From: Legionella sp.
GTDB lineage: Bacteria > Pseudomonadota > Gammaproteobacteria > Legionellales > Legionellaceae
Direction: 5' to 3'
Assembly (NCBI GenBank): GCA_003507515.1
Contig: DNVL01000086.1
Span: 1-6,077 of the forward strand
DNA: 6,077 nucleotides
The translations under genes and the position numbers were made by a program. Shown here one piece after another: positions 1-5,672 of the stretch. How positions within the stretch are numbered: position 1 is the first letter of the stretch; each line of letters starts with the position of its first letter. The notes beneath the pieces are model-generated. The model was not told the origin of the DNA, did no database searches, and saw only the letters and a program-made list of their open reading frames with translations.

Positions 1-432
1 ATGAGTTTCCCAACGCACGTCATCAAAAATAAAAAACTCAGGCTCCGGCCCAAAAAACGCTTGATCCGCAATGCCTGTGGATTTTAAATAATGTTCAGCG
101 CGTTGTGCTAAGGATCGCGGATCGCGTTCATAACCCAACAGGGTTTGTGGGTCTACCACGTTGCAGCGAACAAACAAGGTGCTATCTTGATAGAAAGGAT
201 CGGGCAAAACATGGTTCAGATCGGGCAGCAACGCCAAGTCAGACTGGTGTATTTTTTGCCATCCTTTAAACGATGATCCATCAATCATTTTGCCATTGTC
301 AATAAAATCATCATCAATTGCCGAAACAGGAATGGTAATGTGCTGCTCTTTCCCACGCGTGTCGGTAAATCGCAAATCAATAAATTTAGCATCATGCTCT
401 TTGATTGCGGCAAGTAGTGCGGTTTTGCTCAT
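1..432 (-). CDS. glnA: Glutamine synthetase type I, N-terminal part (cut by left window edge)
   Basis: Glutamine synthetase makes glutamine from glutamate, ammonia and ATP in the cytoplasm and is the main entry point for nitrogen assimilation. The minus-strand frame is open from an ATG at 432 to position 1 and gives 144 residues beginning MSKTALLAAIKEHDAKFIDL. Family landmarks are clear: the beta-Grasp N-terminal domain with FIDLRFTDTRGKEQHITIP (about residues 18-36), the DGSS-x-x-GW loop whose Asp (D51 here, counting Met) corresponds to the ammonium-site Asp of enterobacterial GlnA, the YERDPRSLA segment, and FGPEPEFF (about 123-130) carrying active-site metal-ligand glutamates. A full subunit is about 470 residues, so roughly two thirds lies outside the window. 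A GGGAGA ribosome binding site sits just upstream of the ATG. It is transcribed divergently from gspF. The identity is secure; the adenylylation site is not visible. Confidence 0.96.
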   Translation of the reverse strand, partial: MSKTALLAAIKEHDAKFIDLRFTDTRGKEQHITIPVSAIDDDFIDNGKMIDGSSFKGWQKIHQSDLALLPDLNHVLPDPFYQDSTLFVRCNVVDPQTLLGYERDPRSLAQRAEHYLKSTGIADQAFFGPEPEFFIFDDVRWETH

Positions 433-437
433 TGCTA

Positions 438-443
438 TCTCCC
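438..443 (-). promoter_or_regulatory. Ribosome binding site of glnA
   Basis: On the minus strand GGGAGA lies five bases before the glnA ATG (start codon at 432-430), supporting that start. Its GGGAG core is also the end of one arm of the inverted repeat at 439-493, so it could be base-paired in an mRNA that begins upstream of position 493. Confidence 0.7.
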
Positions 444-493
444 GGTTGGCTATAAGTGACGGATGAATCACGGTATAGTAAACCAACTGGGAG
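439..493. repeat. Imperfect inverted repeat in the glnA/gspF divergent intergenic region (possible operator or leader hairpin)
   Basis: The left arm CTCCCGGTTGGCT (439-451) matches the reverse complement of the right arm AACCAACTGGGAG (481-493) at 11 of 13 positions, with a 29-nt spacer. Inside the spacer is a shorter inverted repeat, GTGA (456-459) and TCAC (468-471), spaced by 8 nt and not on the same centre. In a glnA transcript the arms would pair with 11 Watson-Crick pairs, one G-U and one A-C mismatch, enclosing the GGGAG of the ribosome binding site. Whether this is a protein-binding operator, an RNA hairpin or chance cannot be decided from one sequence. Confidence 0.5.
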
Positions 494-505
494 TAAAACG
501 AAATC

Positions 506-509
506 AGGA
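506..509 (+). promoter_or_regulatory. Ribosome binding site of gspF (decides start)
   Basis: AGGA lies four bases before the ATG at 514. This favours the internal ATG at 514 over the in-frame ATG at 463, which has no comparable site and would add 17 residues unlike any GspF N-terminus. Confidence 0.5.
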
Positions 510-513
510 CACC

Positions 514-1713
514 ATGGGTGCATACCAATACCAAGCGCTAAAGAAATCAGGGAACACGCTAAAAGGGGTCATTGAAGCCGACTCTGAACGGCATGCACGC
601 CAATTATTGCGCGAACAAGGCGTCATTCCTGTTCATATCCAAACATTGAAAAAACGCGCACTCACAAAAAACCGTGATGCACTATCCGCTGTTGATTTAT
701 CACTGCTCACACGCCAATTGGCAACATTGTTGGCAGCCGGCATTCCGCTGGAAGAGTCCCTGCGGGGTGTGGGCGAACAATCTGAAAAAACAAGCGTTCG
801 CCAACTCATTATAGGCGTGCGTTCTAAACTAATGGAAGGGTATGCGCTGGCCCAATCCATGGGGGACTACCCGCAAGCCTTCCCTAAATTATACCGTGCA
901 ACGGTTGCCGCCGGTGAACAAACCGGACGCTTGGATGTTGTCTTGGATAAATTGGCGGATTACACCGAAAATCAACAACAAACCCGCCAAAAAATTCAAC
1001 AAGCATTGATTTACCCCTCCCTTATGATCGTCGTGTCTGCTGGCATCATCGGTTTTTTATTGGCGTTTGTTGTGCCCAAAATCATCGACGTTTTTACCAG
1101 CAGTGGTCAATCACTGCCGAGCATGACGCATGTGCTGATAAACATCAGTGAATTCATCAAATCCTATGGGCTTTATCTATCGATATCACTGGTAGGACTT
1201 GGATTCGGCTTTAAACAAGCCCTCAATAATCCGCGTATCAAACGAGCATGGCACCAATGCCTCCTCAAACTACCCATTGCACGTTATTTGATAAAATCCG
1301 TGAACGGGGCGCGCTACATCCACACCTTTGGTATTTTATTTGCAGCCGGCGTGAATGTGCTCGACACCATGCAGGTATCTGCAAGCCTGATTAGCAATCT
1401 CATCATGCAGCAGGCCTTTGATATTGCTGCCATTCGAGTACGAGAGGGTACCGCCATCAGTCTTGCCCTGAAGGATACCCACTATTTAAGCCCCATGACC
1501 ATGCATTTAATCAGCAGCGGGGAGAAAAGCGGGCAACTGGCCACCATGATGGATCGGGCCGCCCTGCAAATGGACCGCGAAGTACAAGGAATGATCGATA
1601 CAGCATTGACGCTGCTGGAGCCCTTGGTCATACTGTTCATGGGAGCCGTGGTCTTGTTTATCGTACTGGCCACCCTGCTGCCCATTTTTTCGATGGAACA
1701 ATTGGTGTCTTAA
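514..1713 (+). CDS. gspF: Type II secretion system inner-membrane platform protein GspF
   Basis: GspF is the polytopic inner-membrane protein of the T2SS assembly platform. In the family it contacts the GspE ATPase and helps polymerise the pseudopilus. The product from ATG 514 is 399 residues, the usual family length, beginning MGAYQYQALKKSG. Two tandem T2SSF cytoplasmic domains are visible, marked by the repeated signatures AAGEQTGRLDVVLDKLADY (about 132-150) and SSGEKSGQLATMMDRAA (about 334-350). Hydrophobic membrane segments occur at about 168-190 (LMIVVSAGIIGFLLAFVVP), 217-235, and 369-391 near the C-terminus. The N-terminal GVIEADSERHARQLLREQG segment is also typical. The frame is open back to an ATG at 463, but that start is disfavoured (see its ribosome binding site). 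It heads the operon, with gspG starting 27 nt after its stop. The expected Legionella name would be lspF. Identity is very secure; the start is likely but not proven. Confidence 0.95.
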   Translation: MGAYQYQALKKSGNTLKGVIEADSERHARQLLREQGVIPVHIQTLKKRALTKNRDALSAVDLSLLTRQLATLLAAGIPLEESLRGVGEQSEKTSVRQLIIGVRSKLMEGYALAQSMGDYPQAFPKLYRATVAAGEQTGRLDVVLDKLADYTENQQQTRQKIQQALIYPSLMIVVSAGIIGFLLAFVVPKIIDVFTSSGQSLPSMTHVLINISEFIKSYGLYLSISLVGLGFGFKQALNNPRIKRAWHQCLLKLPIARYLIKSVNGARYIHTFGILFAAGVNVLDTMQVSASLISNLIMQQAFDIAAIRVREGTAISLALKDTHYLSPMTMHLISSGEKSGQLATMMDRAALQMDREVQGMIDTALTLLEPLVILFMGAVVLFIVLATLLPIFSMEQLVS

Positions 1714-1726
1714 TCACCTTTTTTAT

Positions 1727-1730
1727 GGAG
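1727..1730 (+). promoter_or_regulatory. Ribosome binding site of gspG
   Basis: GGAG lies ten bases before the gspG ATG in the 27-nt gap after gspF. gspG therefore has its own initiation site, unlike the overlapping genes H, I and J. An ATG at 1725 is in another frame and does not encode a prepilin leader. Confidence 0.5.
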
Positions 1731-1740
1731 AACATTCAAT

Positions 1741-2163
1741 ATGCAAAAACAAAAAGGCTTCTCGCTCATTGAGATCATGGTAGTCGTGGTCATTCTAGGG
1801 ATTTTAGCCGCCCTTGTGGTGCCCAAAATCATCAACAGACCCGACGAGGCACGTGTCGTCAAAGCCAAACAAGATATATTATCCATTCAAAATGCATTGG
1901 ATTTATATAAACTCGACAACAACACATACCCCTCAACGGATCAAGGACTATTGGCATTGGTGGAAAAACCATCCAGCAGTCCCGTTCCTTCCAATTGGCA
2001 ACCCTACCTCAAATCATTGCCAAAAGATCCTTGGGGGCGCGATTATTTGTATCTAAACCCAGGTCAACATGGTGAAATCGACATCTTTACCTATGGCGCT
2101 GATGGCCAAGCCGGTGGTCATAAATTCAATGCAGACATCGGCAATTGGGACGCGGCTCAGTGA
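1741..2163 (+). CDS. gspG: Type II secretion major pseudopilin GspG
   Basis: GspG is the main subunit of the periplasmic pseudopilus that drives folded exoproteins out through the secretin. The 140-residue precursor has a short charged leader MQKQKG, then the prepilin peptidase site G6/F7, with the required Glu at mature position +5 (E11) and a hydrophobic helix IMVVVVILGILAALVVP (about 12-28). The globular part carries family hallmarks: ALDLYKLDNNTYPSTDQGL (about 52-70), LPKDPWGRDYLY (about 93-104), and the C-terminal loop DIFTYGADGQAGG ending ADIGNWD (about 114-137). In characterised GspG proteins this loop binds a calcium ion needed for stability; D121 and probably D132 are the likely acidic ligands here. 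Its stop overlaps the gspH start. Length and motifs are complete, so this should be functional. The Legionella name would be lspG. Confidence 0.97.
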   Translation: MQKQKGFSLIEIMVVVVILGILAALVVPKIINRPDEARVVKAKQDILSIQNALDLYKLDNNTYPSTDQGLLALVEKPSSSPVPSNWQPYLKSLPKDPWGRDYLYLNPGQHGEIDIFTYGADGQAGGHKFNADIGNWDAAQ

Positions 2164-2633
2164 CACGGGTTACCAGCCGAGGTTTTTCCCTCATTGAAAT
2201 CTTGGTGGTGTTATTTATTATTGGCATCACCTTAGGCTTTGCATTGCTCTCATTTGGCGATTTTGGCGAAAAGCGCCGTATCATTGTAGCCGCTGAGCAA
2301 TTGACCCAATACATCAAACTCGTCCAACAATATGCGATATTAGAAACGAGCACCTTGCGCCTTCAGATCAAAGCAGACGGATATCAAGTGTTTCGCTTCC
2401 AGCCACCCAAAACATGGTCCCCCATTGCATCCACCCCTCTTTTTCGCCTCCAGCATTTCCCCAAAGGGCTCTTGGTCAATGGCAGGGGAAAGCCATTGGT
2501 GATTCAGGTAGATGCATCTGGCGACATGACCGCGTTTACCCTGACGCTTGGGTCTAGCCAACAACCCACCATGGTGACGATTGTTGGAAAACGCAACGGG
2601 GCCGTCACATTACAGCATGCAAAATCGCCATGA
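2160..2633 (+). CDS. gspH: Type II secretion minor pseudopilin GspH
   Basis: GspH is a minor pseudopilin of the T2SS, thought to join the tip complex to the major GspG filament. I chose the GTG at 2160, which overlaps the gspG stop codon as GTGA. It gives 157 residues with leader MTRVTSRG, cleavage at G8/F9, and Glu at mature +5 (E13) in FSLIEILVVLFIIGITLG. An in-frame TTG at 2145 would add five residues inside gspG and is less likely. After the helix comes the usual GspH helix with VAAEQLTQYIKLVQQYAI (about 43-60), then a beta-rich domain that is poorly conserved in this family. No Shine-Dalgarno sequence precedes the start, so translation is probably coupled to gspG. Assignment to H rather than another pseudopilin rests on the helix pattern, length and position between G and I. 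Confidence 0.9.
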   Translation: MTRVTSRGFSLIEILVVLFIIGITLGFALLSFGDFGEKRRIIVAAEQLTQYIKLVQQYAILETSTLRLQIKADGYQVFRFQPPKTWSPIASTPLFRLQHFPKGLLVNGRGKPLVIQVDASGDMTAFTLTLGSSQQPTMVTIVGKRNGAVTLQHAKSP

Positions 2634-2995
2634 CAAAGCATGCTGGCTTCACACTCATTGAGGTATTGCTCGCGTTGGCTGTCATTGCCATTGCACTCAC
2701 CGCACTCATCAAGTCCACGGCTCAAACGGTTGTCGGTACGGCCCGTCTAAAAGACAAATCCATCAGCCATTGGGTGGGCACACAAGGGGTCACCATGATT
2801 CAATTGGGTTTATTAAACATATCATCAAATCAACCCATCACGCAGGTAACGAATATGCTAGGGCAACGTTGGTATTGGCGCGCATCGATGCAGGCCACTC
2901 CCATTAAAAACCTGCAGAAAATCAGTATCACTGTCAGTAAATACCCATCCGGTCCCTTTGGAGATGAATTGCTTGCATTTAAGATAACACAATGA
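2630..2995 (+). CDS. gspI: Type II secretion minor pseudopilin GspI
   Basis: GspI is a minor pseudopilin that, in characterised systems, forms the pseudopilus tip with GspJ and GspK. The 121-residue precursor begins MTKHAG, is cleaved before F7, and has Glu at mature +5 (E11) in FTLIEVLLALAVIAIALTALI. The family pattern of a polar helix with a HWV-type motif (SHWVGTQ, about 46-52) and then a compact domain with MLGQRWYWRASMQATPIKNL (about 76-95) followed by an I-x-V strand (ISITVS) is present. Length is normal for GspI. The ATG at 2630 overlaps the gspH stop as ATGA and lacks a Shine-Dalgarno sequence, so it is probably translated by coupling. The Legionella name would be lspI. Confidence 0.93.
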   Translation: MTKHAGFTLIEVLLALAVIAIALTALIKSTAQTVVGTARLKDKSISHWVGTQGVTMIQLGLLNISSNQPITQVTNMLGQRWYWRASMQATPIKNLQKISITVSKYPSGPFGDELLAFKITQ

Positions 2996-3603
2996 AGCGC
3001 GTGTATGGGTTTACATTGATTGAAATCCTCATTGCATTGGCCGTATTTGCAATCCTTGCAGCCATTACCTCGTCCGCCATCTACCATGCCTTTAATACGC
3101 GAACCCGCGTGACGCTTCAAGCAGACAGGCTCAGTTCCTTGCAATTGGCCATCGCCATCCTCAATCAAGACACACAACAGATCGTGGCACGATCTGTTCG
3201 TCGGAACCAACACCTATCCGCGGCGTTTATCGGCCAACCCCACTACGTTGAATTTACGCGCGGTGGGCATACGAATCCCGATGGACGGGAGCGGCGTAGC
3301 ACGTTAATACGGGTCGCCTTCTTGTGCACCGACACAGCACTCATTCGACGCCGTTGGGATATGCTCGATAGTCCCTCTCGCAATGCATATCAAGATAAAA
3401 TTTTGCTCGATCACTTAACAAAATGCCAATTCGCTTATTTAGCACAAAATCAACAACTGTCATCTCATTGGACAAAATCTGCTGTGCAACCCAATCAACC
3501 CGTAGCACCCCTGCCTGCCGCCATACAATTCACCGCCCATGTGACCGATTGGGGAAAAATGAGCCTGTTGTTCCAGGTCAAAGGAGGGGTTCGTGCAAAA
3601 TAA
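2992..3603 (+). CDS. gspJ: Type II secretion minor pseudopilin GspJ
   Basis: GspJ is a minor pseudopilin and part of the GspI-J-K tip complex that initiates the pseudopilus. The 203-residue precursor has leader MKRVYG, cleavage before F7, and Glu at mature +5 (E11) in FTLIEILIALAVFAILAAI. Typical GspJ features follow: LAIAILNQDTQQIVARSVRR (about 52-71), VEFTRGGHTNPDGRERRSTL (about 86-105), an RRWDMLD segment (about 120-126), and a C-terminal strand pair, LPAAIQFTAHVTDWGKMSLL (about 174-193). Two cysteines, C112 and C145, could form a disulfide in the periplasm; this is inference. The start ATG at 2992 overlaps the gspI stop as ATGA. Its stop lies 11 nt inside gspK. The Legionella name would be lspJ. 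Confidence 0.94.
   Translation: MKRVYGFTLIEILIALAVFAILAAITSSAIYHAFNTRTRVTLQADRLSSLQLAIAILNQDTQQIVARSVRRNQHLSAAFIGQPHYVEFTRGGHTNPDGRERRSTLIRVAFLCTDTALIRRRWDMLDSPSRNAYQDKILLDHLTKCQFAYLAQNQQLSSHWTKSAVQPNQPVAPLPAAIQFTAHVTDWGKMSLLFQVKGGVRAK
3583..3588 (+). promoter_or_regulatory. Strong ribosome binding site of gspK, inside the gspJ 3' end
   Basis: AGGAGG (followed by two more G) lies four bases before the GTG at 3593. It is the best Shine-Dalgarno match in the operon and fixes the GTG start of gspK, which overlaps gspJ by 11 nt. Confidence 0.7.
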
Positions 3604-4543
3604 ACACCTCAAACACTGCGGAAGCGCACTCATTACGGCCTTGTTCATCATGACCATTGTAGCCATTGCGGCAACCGCTATGGCCGCACGCTTGCAATTG
3701 GATATCTACCGCACAGGCATGATCTTCAACAGAGACAAACTCTATTTGGCGGCAGAACCCATCACAGGCTGGGCAATGCGTCAATTGTCTGCGAAAAAGC
3801 TGCTGTTTACCGCACAAGATACGGCTGGAACCGTAGCCTATTTTCCTGACACATTAGCAACCATCTACCCAGGGGTTACGATTCAAGGGCGACTAATCGA
3901 CCTGCAAGCCCGATTCAACCTCAACAATTTAAATGGCAAATCATTCCGATTTTTTTTTGATGCCTTGATAGCACTTGTCTCTAAAAATACGGATGACACT
4001 CAACGCCATCTGATTCTCGAGGCAACATCGGCTTGGATTCACGCAGACCTTCCTGAGCAGGAACAAAGCCTTCATTTAGACGCATATCTAAAGCAAACGC
4101 CACCCTATTACCCGGCGGCACAACCCATGGCCGATGTGTCTGAACTACGTCTGATTCAAGGTGTGAATGCGGCCCTCTATCGGGCCCTGCGCCCTTACGT
4201 TACGGCGCTGCCTGAACCTACGCCAATCAATATCAATACCGCGACATTAACGGTTCTCAGGTGTTTAGGCCAAGGGTTAGATGCGTCTCAAGCACATGAA
4301 TTATTAGAGGCTCGGGGAACGAAAGGCGTGTTTGAAATGGCAGGCATCACCCCACTATTACAAAAGCTCGCCATCCCCAATGGGCAAGTGACGCTTGAAA
4401 GTCAGTACTTTTTAAGCCAAGCCACCCTGTCTATCAATGACATGCACCTAACGATATACACCCTGCTAAAGCGCGAAAAGGATCAGAAGAAAGGAACGGT
4501 TCGGGTGATGATTTTAGGTGAACGGGTGAATACCGACCTTTGA
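3593..4543 (+). CDS. gspK: Type II secretion minor pseudopilin GspK
   Basis: GspK is the large minor pseudopilin that caps the pseudopilus tip. The GTG start gives 316 residues, normal for the family. The leader MQNKHLKHCG is followed by SALITALFIMTIVAIAATAM, with cleavage expected at G10/S11. As in GspK proteins generally, mature position +5 is not Glu but Thr (T15). Other landmarks are LIDLQARFNLNNLNG (about 101-115), TPPYYPAAQPMADVSELRLI (about 169-188), and a helix-hairpin-helix-like INTATLTVLRCLGQGLD (about 214-230). The family's acidic DWxDxD segment appears changed to SAWIHAD (146-152), which may affect a calcium site. A run of nine T (3950-3958) encodes FFF. This is the last gene of the operon: no L or M follows, and the next gene is convergent. 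The Legionella name would be lspK. Confidence 0.94.
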   Translation: MQNKHLKHCGSALITALFIMTIVAIAATAMAARLQLDIYRTGMIFNRDKLYLAAEPITGWAMRQLSAKKLLFTAQDTAGTVAYFPDTLATIYPGVTIQGRLIDLQARFNLNNLNGKSFRFFFDALIALVSKNTDDTQRHLILEATSAWIHADLPEQEQSLHLDAYLKQTPPYYPAAQPMADVSELRLIQGVNAALYRALRPYVTALPEPTPININTATLTVLRCLGQGLDASQAHELLEARGTKGVFEMAGITPLLQKLAIPNGQVTLESQYFLSQATLSINDMHLTIYTLLKREKDQKKGTVRVMILGERVNTDL

Positions 4544-4555
4544 ATACCCCGTATT

Positions 4556-5671
4556 TTAACGCCTAAAGGGTATATTGATCTCCAATACCATCGACTCCAA
4601 GGTCAACCCTGGCCCAAAGGCACAGCTAAATATTTTTTTTCCATCATCTAAAGAACTTAAAGCAGCCCAAACATCCTTTAATACAAACAACACCGTAGCG
4701 GACGACATATTCCCATAGCGGCGTAATACATCATAGGAAAATCGGTTGTCTGCTCTTGTCATGGGAAGCGCTTCCTCACAGGCTTGTAATATTTTTAATC
4801 CCCCGGGATGTATCGCAAAATAATTCATGTCACTAAACGCTAGACCGGCTGGTTGGAATAGTTTTTGGGAAAAGGCAGCAATACCACCCTGGATGGCCTG
4901 AGGCACGTAAGCACTTAAAACCATATCAAACCCTGAATCACCAATATGCCAGACCATGTCTTGTCCGGTTTGTGGCAAGATATCGCAATAAAAGGACTTG
5001 AATCGAAGATGCGGTTGCGAGCCAGGGCGGCCTTGAATCAATACAGCGGCTGCTCCATCTGCAAAAATAGCGTTGGCAACGATGCGATCCAGCGTGAATT
5101 GATTCTGAATATGAATAGAGCATAACTCCACACAAACCAATAATACGGTCGCATCAGGATCGGCCATGCAAATGGCGTCAGCCGCTTTCATGCCATTAAA
5201 TGCGCCATAACAACCCATGAAATAAATGCACGTGCGCGGGGTTGAAGACGAAAGCTCGAGCTGTTGTACAATTTCAATATCAATTCCCGGTGCATACATG
5301 CCTGTACAGCTCACCGTTACCACATGCGTGATGGCTTTTTTGCTGATGTGCGGTGCTAAAGCCAAGCAGTTCTCAATGGCGGCCATGACCAATGCCAGTG
5401 CATTGTCTTTGTATACGGCCATGCGTTGTGCTGTGGTAGGAAAAGGAGCGGATGGATTGTTGGGGAAAAATTCAAACTCACCCGGCAATTTGCAATAATC
5501 CGTTAAGACACTGTGCCGTTGCTCAATACCTGACGCATTGTAAATTCGTTTTAATACTTTTGATTGTTTGGGGGTTAAATGAAACCCCTCAGAAATGAGC
5601 TCAGCAATGTCATGTTGAGCTCGCTTGTATGGCGGATTAGCCGTACCAATAGCCGTGATTGCAGCGTGCAT
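4556..5671 (-). CDS. Type III polyketide synthase (chalcone/stilbene synthase family)
   Basis: Type III PKSs are homodimeric ketosynthases that extend an acyl-CoA starter with malonyl-CoA and cyclise the product to pyrones, resorcinols or phloroglucinols. From ATG 5671 the product is 371 residues, beginning MHAAITAIGTANPPYKRAQH. The catalytic triad is intact: Cys in YFMGCYGAFNGMKAAD (C154), His in FAIHPGGLKIL (H288) and Asn in RYGNMSSATVLF (N321). Cys-His spacing is 134 and His-Asn 33, close to plant CHS (139 and 33). Other marks are TVSCTGMYAPGIDIE, IFADGAAAVLI, and the C-terminal AFGPGLTLESMVLE loop. The protein looks like the bacterial class, not a plant-type enzyme. A GTG at 5683 would add four residues and overlap the upstream flavoprotein gene. 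The ATG lies one base after that gene's TAA, so coupling is likely; no Shine-Dalgarno is seen. A run of eight A encodes GKK near the end. Starter and product are unknown. Confidence 0.93.
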   Translation of the reverse strand: MHAAITAIGTANPPYKRAQHDIAELISEGFHLTPKQSKVLKRIYNASGIEQRHSVLTDYCKLPGEFEFFPNNPSAPFPTTAQRMAVYKDNALALVMAAIENCLALAPHISKKAITHVVTVSCTGMYAPGIDIEIVQQLELSSSTPRTCIYFMGCYGAFNGMKAADAICMADPDATVLLVCVELCSIHIQNQFTLDRIVANAIFADGAAAVLIQGRPGSQPHLRFKSFYCDILPQTGQDMVWHIGDSGFDMVLSAYVPQAIQGGIAAFSQKLFQPAGLAFSDMNYFAIHPGGLKILQACEEALPMTRADNRFSYDVLRRYGNMSSATVLFVLKDVWAALSSLDDGKKIFSCAFGPGLTLESMVLEINIPFRR

Positions 5672-5672
5672 G

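Larger units (their letters stand above)
433..513. promoter_or_regulatory. Divergent intergenic region expected to hold the glnA and gspF-K promoters
   Basis: Both genes are transcribed away from this 81-bp stretch, so it is the natural place for promoters. A TATAGT hexamer at 474-479 is a possible -10 element for gspF, about 34 nt before its ATG, but no good -35 hexamer lies 16-18 nt upstream. No convincing sigma70 or sigma54 (GG-N10-GC type) element was found for glnA. The region also holds the inverted repeat at 439-493. The exact promoters are therefore not assigned. Confidence 0.4.

Noticed and set aside
463..513. N-terminal extension of gspF from an ATG at 463 (17 extra residues)
   Set aside because: The added residues (MNHGIVNQLG...) do not resemble GspF N-termini, they run through the inverted repeat and the expected promoter region, and AGGA before the ATG at 514 supports the shorter form.
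433..513. Sigma54/NtrC promoter for glnA
   Set aside because: No GG-N10-GC element with the expected TGGCAC/TTGC-like context was found on the minus strand of the short intergenic region.
2145..2159. TTG start for gspH inside gspG
   Set aside because: It would add only five residues to the prepilin leader. The GTG at 2160, overlapping the gspG stop, follows the same overlap pattern as the next two junctions.
2830..3213. Minus-strand open frame of 127 codons antisense to gspI/gspJ
   Set aside because: It lies opposite two clearly identified pseudopilin genes, has no recognisable domain and no ribosome binding site. It is a shadow of their codon pattern.
514..4543. Type IV pilus genes instead of type II secretion
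   Set aside because: PilC/PilE-like proteins share the GspF and prepilin motifs, but the complete F-G-H-I-J-K order, the GspG calcium loop (GADGQAGG...ADIGNW) and a GspK without Glu at +5 are specific to T2SS.
4543..4576. Possible rho-independent terminator between gspK and the PKS
   Set aside because: The stems are too weak: a 5-bp AT-rich stem at 4543-4555, or ATACCC (4544-4549) pairing with GGGTAT (4568-4573) over an 18-nt loop and without a T-tract. Not enough to call a terminator.
5226..5498. Plus-strand open frame of 90 codons antisense to the PKS
   Set aside because: It is fully inside the PKS coding region on the other strand and has no protein features; a shadow frame.
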